A DNA stretch of 10,702 nucleotides from the NCBI GenBank assembly GCA_900544435.1, contig UQVG01000050.1:1-10702 (forward strand), given 5' to 3'. The translations under genes and the position numbers were made by a program. This DNA is from an uncultured Erysipelotrichaceae bacterium. Its GTDB lineage: Bacteria > Bacillota_I > Bacilli_A > Erysipelotrichales > Coprobacillaceae. Under the pieces are notes generated by a model. The model did not search any database, had not been told where the DNA came from, and worked only from the letters and a program-made list of their open reading frames with translations. Numbering within the stretch: position 1 is the stretch's first letter; each line of letters starts with the position of its first letter. Positions 6,331-10,702 of this stretch are shown piece after piece.

Positions 6331-6991
6331 AGTTATTTATTGTTCCTTTAAGCCAATCTACAAACTCATCCATGCCTTCACCACTTTTAGCGCTGACACA
6401 AATAATCTTTGCGTTTGAATTTAAGTTTTTGATATTTTCTTTTGCTTTTTCAATATCAAAATCAAAATAATCTAATGTATCTATTTTAGAAATCAAAACA
6501 AGATCACAAACACTAAACATTAAAGGATACTTTAATGGTTTATCGTCTCCTTCAGGAACCGATAAAATCATAAGATTTTTATGGGCCCCCGTATCAAATT
6601 CTGCCGGACATACAAGATTTCCTATATTTTCTAGAAAAAGAAGATCAAAATCATCGACCCCAAATTCATCAATTGCTTTTGTTGTCATTTCTGCATCAAT
6701 ATGACATAAACCTCCATTATGAATTTGAATAGAAGGGACTCCTGTTTTATCCGCTACTTTTTGTGCATCAAGAGAAGTTTCAATATCAACATCCATAACA
6801 CCTATTTTATATTGGTCTTTAATTCTATTGATGACATCTGAAAGAAGGGTTGTTTTTCCAGAACCTGGTGAAGACATCACATTAAGCATGGTTACTTTTT
6901 TCTTTGACATTCTTTCTCGAAGTTCATCAGCTGCTAGATTGTTAGCGTTAAAGACATTTTCATGGACTTCTATAACTCTTACTTTGGTCAT
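6329..6991 (-). CDS. hypB: HypB-type nickel-delivery GTPase, second copy
   Basis: This 220-residue cytosolic G3E GTPase helps insert nickel into metalloenzymes, classically [NiFe]-hydrogenase, by receiving nickel and working with HypA. It has the P-loop MSSPGSGKTT (39-48), the MDVDIETS switch (66-73), the metal-site Cys96-His97 in GGLCHID, and Cys128 in ENIGNLVCPAEFDTG (121-135). SVPEGDDKP (144-152) follows, as in all HypB. The guanine-specificity motif reads SKID (168-171) where NKxD is usual, a change also worth comparing with its neighbour. It lacks the N-terminal CxxCGC or histidine-rich nickel store of some HypB proteins. The ATG directly follows the stop of the first hypB with no gap, and GGGAGG inside that gene's end is the ribosome site, so translation is coupled. 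The two copies are similar over their full length but clearly diverged, about half identical by eye. Confidence 0.92.
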   Translation of the reverse strand: MTKVRVIEVHENVFNANNLAADELRERMSKKKVTMLNVMSSPGSGKTTLLSDVINRIKDQYKIGVMDVDIETSLDAQKVADKTGVPSIQIHNGGLCHIDAEMTTKAIDEFGVDDFDLLFLENIGNLVCPAEFDTGAHKNLMILSVPEGDDKPLKYPLMFSVCDLVLISKIDTLDYFDFDIEKAKENIKNLNSNAKIICVSAKSGEGMDEFVDWLKGTINN

Positions 6992-7654
6992 CTATTTTTC
7001 CTCCCATTCTCTCATTTTTTCTTTTAAATAATTGATCCAAGATTCAAATCCTTCATCTTTTTTAGCGGAAATATAAAAGATTTGTGCTTTTGGATTTAAA
7101 GTATGAATTCTTTTTTCAACCAACTCTTTATCAAAATCAAAGACTGCTAAAGCATCTACTTTATTAATTAAAACAACATCTGATACGGTATAAACAAGAG
7201 GATATTTTGCAGGTTTATCATCCCCTTCAGGAACTGATAAAATCGTTATATTGATTCCTGCACCGGTATCAAATTCTGCTGGACATACAAGATTTCCCAC
7301 ATTTTCAATAAAGATAAGATCAACATCTTCTACTCCCATCTCATTTAAACCTTGTTGTGTCATTGCTGCATCCATATGACACATTCCACCCGTATGAAGT
7401 TGAATGGCTTTAGCGCCCCCTTCTTCAATGGTTTGTGCATCAACACTGGCATCAATGTCACATTCCATAACACCTACACGACAAGTATCTTTTAATCTTT
7501 CAATGGTACGAAGAAGGGTTGTGGTTTTTCCTGATCCTGGTGAAGACATCACATTGATCATTAATTTTCCTTGTTTTTTAAATTCATCACGTATTTTATC
7601 TGCAGTGATTTCATTTTCTTTAAAGACATTTTGTTTAAGTTCCACTATCTTCAT
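6992..7654 (-). CDS. hypB: HypB-type nickel-delivery GTPase, first copy
   Basis: This 220-residue cytosolic GTPase is paired with HypA for nickel delivery. Motifs are complete: P-loop MSSPGSGKTTT (36-46), MECDIDAS (63-70), metal-site Cys92-His93 in GGMCHMD, and Cys124 in ENVGNLVCPAEFDTG (117-131). SVPEGDDKP (140-148) and NKVD (164-167) follow, then SAK (196-198). Cys92, His93 and Cys124 match the known HypB dimer-interface metal site. I chose ATG at 7654, preceded by AAGGAG at 10 bases; an in-frame ATG at 7738 would lie deep in hypA and add 28 residues unlike HypB. The start overlaps the end of hypA by 20 bases, and the stop abuts the second hypB. Unlike the second copy, its G4 motif is canonical, so this copy looks like the orthodox HypB. 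Confidence 0.93.
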   Translation of the reverse strand: MKIVELKQNVFKENEITADKIRDEFKKQGKLMINVMSSPGSGKTTTLLRTIERLKDTCRVGVMECDIDASVDAQTIEEGGAKAIQLHTGGMCHMDAAMTQQGLNEMGVEDVDLIFIENVGNLVCPAEFDTGAGINITILSVPEGDDKPAKYPLVYTVSDVVLINKVDALAVFDFDKELVEKRIHTLNPKAQIFYISAKKDEGFESWINYLKEKMREWEEK

Positions 7655-7994
7655 AAATACCAATCTCCTTAATATTAAACTCATTTCCTTTGAGTAAATA
7701 AGTATGTTTACTATGACAATATGGACATGTCTTGCCATAATCTATTGTTCTATATTGTCCATGACAATCTTCACAATAAGTAATCGCTTCTAATGTTTCA
7801 ATATAGATTTTAGCATGTTCTGTCACAGCTTCTTTTTTTCTTGCCCAGTTCCAACAATCTACTAATTGATCATGAATGACACCAGAAACTTCTCCAATTT
7901 CTAGTGTCACATAATCTATTTTTTTAACATTGTTTTCTTCAGCAACTTTTTTTACATCTCTTACAACATAAAATGTTACACCTAATTCATGCAT
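7635..7994 (-). CDS. hypA: HypA, nickel-metallochaperone for hydrogenase maturation
   Basis: This 119-residue cytosolic protein has the family's N-terminal MHE, in which His2 and neighbouring ligands bind nickel. Its zinc site has two CxxC pairs: CEDC (Cys74, Cys77) and CPYC (Cys90, Cys93). LEIGEVSGV (31-39) is also a family hallmark. Length is normal at 110-120 residues. HypA hands nickel to the hydrogenase large subunit together with HypB, and some species use it for urease. It starts one base after the flavoprotein stop codon, with no strong ribosome site of its own (only an AAGG inside the upstream gene end), which suggests translational coupling. Its 3' end overlaps the first hypB. No hypC, D, E or F and no hydrogenase subunit is visible here, so its client must be encoded elsewhere or past the right edge. 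Confidence 0.95.
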   Translation of the reverse strand: MHELGVTFYVVRDVKKVAEENNVKKIDYVTLEIGEVSGVIHDQLVDCWNWARKKEAVTEHAKIYIETLEAITYCEDCHGQYRTIDYGKTCPYCHSKHTYLLKGNEFNIKEIGIYEDSGT

Positions 7995-7995
7995 T

Positions 7996-10702
7996 TTAAT
8001 GTTCTACCTTTTTCTTTAAAATAATATTCTTTACACGTTTTAATTGATAAGGAATAATTGCTTTAAACTTATCTTCAGCTACTGTCATTGTTGAACATTC
8101 TGGATGATCTCGATGTAATTTAATGGCATCAAAATCACATTTTGTTGTACAAATACCACAACCAATACATTTATTAGCATCAACAATTGTTGCACCACAA
8201 CCTAAACATCTTGATGTTTCTTTTTTGATTTGTTCTTCTGTAAGTGCTAAAACATTATCTTTAAACTTATCAGTTACTTTTGAATTAATACCTTCTACTT
8301 GTTTAGGTCCTCGATCATAACTTTCCACTAAAATATCATCTGTATCAAGTGGTTTAAATTCCCAACGATTACGTCCTGTTTCCATATGTCCATGATGAAC
8401 ATAACGATGTAATGATTCAGCAGCAATCTTTCCTTGAGCAATGGCATCAATAGCAAATTTAGGTCCTGTATAAACATCTCCACCTGCAAAGATATCTTCA
8501 ACACTTGATTGGAAAGTGACTTTATTTAATTCAATGGCTGGTCCATTAAACTTCACATCTTCACCTTTTAATAAATCTCCCCAAACACTACGTTGACCGA
8601 TGGCAAAAATCACACGTTCACAATTAACTGTAACTGTTGTATTTTCATCATAAACTGGCGCAAATTTACCTTCATCATTAAATACGGAAACACATTTTTT
8701 GAAAACAATAGCACTTACTTTACCATTTGTTTCAATTATTTCTTGAGGTCCCCATCCACAATGAATAGTTACACCATCTTCTCTTGCTTCTGTAATTTCT
8801 TCATTAGAAGCTGGCATATCTACTTCTTGTTCTAGACAAAATTGATGTACTTGACTTGCTTTATTTCTTGATGAAACACGAGAAGCATCGATAGCTACAT
8901 TTCCACCACCAACGACAACGACTTTACCATCAAATGGTGTATCTCCACAGTTAGATTCATGTAAATAATCAATTGCTGTCATTACACCTTGTGAATTTAT
9001 ATTTTTAATATCAGGTAAGCTACCTGCACTGCAACCAATTGCAATATAGAAAGCTTGATACCCTTGTTCTCTTAATTGTTGAATTGTTACATCTTTTCCT
9101 ACTTCAATTCCTGTTTTGATTTCTACACCCATTTCTTTTGCGACATCTATTTCAGCATCTAGAACATCTTTTTCTAATTTATAAGATGGAATACCATAAC
9201 GTAACATTCCTCCTGGATGTTCGTTCTTTTCAAAAACAGTAGGACGATATCCTGTTTGTGCAAGATAGAAAGCTGCTGTTAAACCAGCAGGTCCACCACC
9301 AATAATCGCAATCTTTTCATCAAAATGATCCATATGAATACTTGCTGGAATAACTACAGGTGGAATATATCTTGTATCAGCATTTAAATCTTGTTTGGCA
9401 ATAAATCTTTTAATGGCATCAATTGATAAAGCTTCATCAATTTTACCACGTGTACAAGCATCTTCACATCTTCTATTACATACCGCTCCACATACTGCTG
9501 GGAATGGATTTTGTTTTTTAATTAAAGCCAAAGCATCTTTGTATCTTCCTTGAGAGGCCATTTTAATATATCCTTGAACAGCAATGTGTGCAGGACAAGC
9601 ACTTTTACAAGGAGCAGTTCCTGTTTCATGGGTATTAATTCTATTATTATCACGATAATTGAAATCATATTTTTCTGGTCCCCATTTAACAGCATCAGGT
9701 AATTCTTGTTTTGGATATTGGACCTCTGTACCATCTTTCTTACATAATTTTTGTCCTAAACGTACAGCTCCTGCTGGACAATATTCCACACATCTTCCAC
9801 AAGCCACACATTTATCTTTTTCTACATGAGCAACATAAGCAGAACGTGACATATTTGGAGTATTAAATAATTGTGATGTTCTTAAGGCATTACAAATTTC
9901 CACATTACAGTTACAAATACCAAAAATCTTATTTTCTCCATCAATATTTGTAATTTGATGAACAAAACCATTATCTTCAGCACGTTTTAAAATAGCTAAT
10001 GCTTCTTCTTTAGTAATATCGTGTCCTTTACCTGTTTCTCTACAATAATCCGCAAAGTCACCAACACCAATACACCAACCAAAATCATCATCAGCACATC
10101 CATCATCAATGGCTTTTCTTGAAGCTCGACAAGAGCATCTTCCTACACCAATTTTACCTTCATATTTTTCTAACCAGTAAGAAAGCTTTTCAATATCAAT
10201 AGCTTCATTTTCCATTGAAATAGCTTTTTCTACAGGAATAACATGCATTCCTACTCCTGCCCCTCCAGGTGGAACCATTTGTGTAATACCGGCAAGAGGG
10301 ATATAAGTCATACGTTCAAAAAATGCTGCGACATCAGGATGATCTTCTAGACGAGGATTTGAACGATCTGGTAATTCTTCCATATTAAATAATTCAGCAC
10401 TTCCAGGTACAAACATTGGTAGAATATATCTTCTTTCACTTTGTGGTGCTGTGCGTCCATGATGGTCATAATGATAACCATAATCATATTCTAACAATCC
10501 TAAATAACTCATTTCATCTAAAGTTTTTTGGAAATGTTCTTCTTGATCTTTTAAAACCTTACATAAATCACACATTTCTTTAAATGTATAAGGAGTACGC
10601 TTTTTCATTGCTAAAGCGATATCTGCCATTTCATCACTAACGATTTCAGCCAATCCCCAATATTCAGGATCTTCAACTTTGACACCACCGAAAATATGTC
10701 CG
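7996..10702 (-). CDS. Multi-cluster iron-sulfur flavoprotein, GltD/NfnB-type NAD(P)H oxidoreductase, 5' end cut off
   Basis: The reading frame stays open to the right edge, so the true start lies outside and at least 901 residues are present. TTG at 10653 is not the start: in-frame codons before it read GHIFGGVKVEDPEYWG. Numbering from that TTG, residues 1-270 hold an unusual Cys-rich region with CDLC (28-31), GRCSCR (172-176), Cys186, Cys194, Cys204 and ICNCNVEIC (246-254). A ferredoxin motif CVACGRCVEYCP (282-293) follows. Next comes the GltD-type iron-sulfur domain (Cys349, 353, 388, 392, 396, 400), then FAD site GGGPAGL (452-458), NAD(P) site VVVVGGGNVAIDASR (578-592) and FAD-closing IFAGGDV (721-727). 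The end has CLGC (816-819) and a ferredoxin CIGCGICTTKC (829-839). Such proteins move electrons between NAD(P)H and ferredoxin or a partner enzyme. It leads the hypA-hypB-hypB operon, so it may serve a nickel enzyme such as hydrogenase; that is inference. Confidence 0.9.
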   Translation of the reverse strand, partial: GHIFGGVKVEDPEYWGLAEIVSDEMADIALAMKKRTPYTFKEMCDLCKVLKDQEEHFQKTLDEMSYLGLLEYDYGYHYDHHGRTAPQSERRYILPMFVPGSAELFNMEELPDRSNPRLEDHPDVAAFFERMTYIPLAGITQMVPPGGAGVGMHVIPVEKAISMENEAIDIEKLSYWLEKYEGKIGVGRCSCRASRKAIDDGCADDDFGWCIGVGDFADYCRETGKGHDITKEEALAILKRAEDNGFVHQITNIDGENKIFGICNCNVEICNALRTSQLFNTPNMSRSAYVAHVEKDKCVACGRCVEYCPAGAVRLGQKLCKKDGTEVQYPKQELPDAVKWGPEKYDFNYRDNNRINTHETGTAPCKSACPAHIAVQGYIKMASQGRYKDALALIKKQNPFPAVCGAVCNRRCEDACTRGKIDEALSIDAIKRFIAKQDLNADTRYIPPVVIPASIHMDHFDEKIAIIGGGPAGLTAAFYLAQTGYRPTVFEKNEHPGGMLRYGIPSYKLEKDVLDAEIDVAKEMGVEIKTGIEVGKDVTIQQLREQGYQAFYIAIGCSAGSLPDIKNINSQGVMTAIDYLHESNCGDTPFDGKVVVVGGGNVAIDASRVSSRNKASQVHQFCLEQEVDMPASNEEITEAREDGVTIHCGWGPQEIIETNGKVSAIVFKKCVSVFNDEGKFAPVYDENTTVTVNCERVIFAIGQRSVWGDLLKGEDVKFNGPAIELNKVTFQSSVEDIFAGGDVYTGPKFAIDAIAQGKIAAESLHRYVHHGHMETGRNRWEFKPLDTDDILVESYDRGPKQVEGINSKVTDKFKDNVLALTEEQIKKETSRCLGCGATIVDANKCIGCGICTTKCDFDAIKLHRDHPECSTMTVAEDKFKAIIPYQLKRVKNIILKKKVEH

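Noticed and set aside
7404..7697. Plus-strand open frame of about 97 codons opposite hypA and hypB
   Set aside because: It is the antisense of conserved GTPase motifs and has no ribosome site or recognisable protein features.
7654..7738. Longer N-terminus for the first HypB, starting at ATG 7738
   Set aside because: The extra 28 residues do not resemble HypB and lie in the hypA coding region, while ATG 7654 has AAGGAG upstream and gives the normal length.
10651..10653. TTG at 10653 as the start codon of the flavoprotein
   Set aside because: The frame stays open to the window edge with a protein-like sequence before it and no ribosome site next to the TTG.

Overview
This is an AT-rich, densely packed bacterial window. 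The strong AGGAGG-type ribosome binding sites, short intergenic gaps, YwaC/RelP-type small alarmone synthetase and 6-phospho-beta-glucosidase point to a low-GC Bacillota. A fermentative gut lineage such as the Erysipelotrichia/Coprobacillaceae would fit, but the genus is an inference from codon use and gene style. There is no rRNA, tRNA, CRISPR array, transposase or integrase. No stretch longer than 300 bases lacks a gene.

Left part (1-1533). The 5' end of a Clp N-domain ATPase gene runs off the left edge on the minus strand. Upstream of it, on the same strand, is a small exported protein that looks like a diverged, shortened SpoIIR. A small alarmone synthetase gene diverges from that gene and ends in a clear intrinsic terminator.

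Centre-left (1534-2806). A single-gene islet encodes a RhuM-Fic/Doc fusion protein with a Doc-type catalytic motif and no recognisable antitoxin beside it. Its promoter region is unusually structured: three copies of AATACCA, two of them in an inverted pair about four helical turns apart, plus a TGGACA/TGTCCA dyad. A 56-residue membrane protein follows, with its own extended -10 promoter and a terminator that begins at its stop codon and also serves the converging gene.

Centre (2821-6330). A family 1 6-phospho-beta-glucosidase and an AEC-family transporter lie on the minus strand. A LysR regulator diverges from the transporter gene, and a perfect 14-bp palindrome of T-N11-A form overlaps the regulator's own promoter. 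The regulator converges on the next operon at a long bidirectional terminator that contains both stop codons.

Right part (6329-10702, all minus strand). A tightly coupled operon reads, in order of transcription: a large multi-cluster iron-sulfur flavoprotein (GltD/NfnB-type FAD/NAD(P)H module with an unusual Cys-rich N-terminal region, running off the right edge), then hypA, then two different full-length hypB genes. Gene spacing is +1, -20 and 0 bases. HypA and HypB deliver nickel to metalloenzymes, classically [NiFe]-hydrogenases. No hydrogenase subunit and no hypC, D, E or F is visible here, so the client enzyme is probably encoded beyond the right edge or elsewhere. The most notable systems are the doubled hypB genes tied to this flavoprotein and the RhuM-Doc islet with its operator-like repeats.
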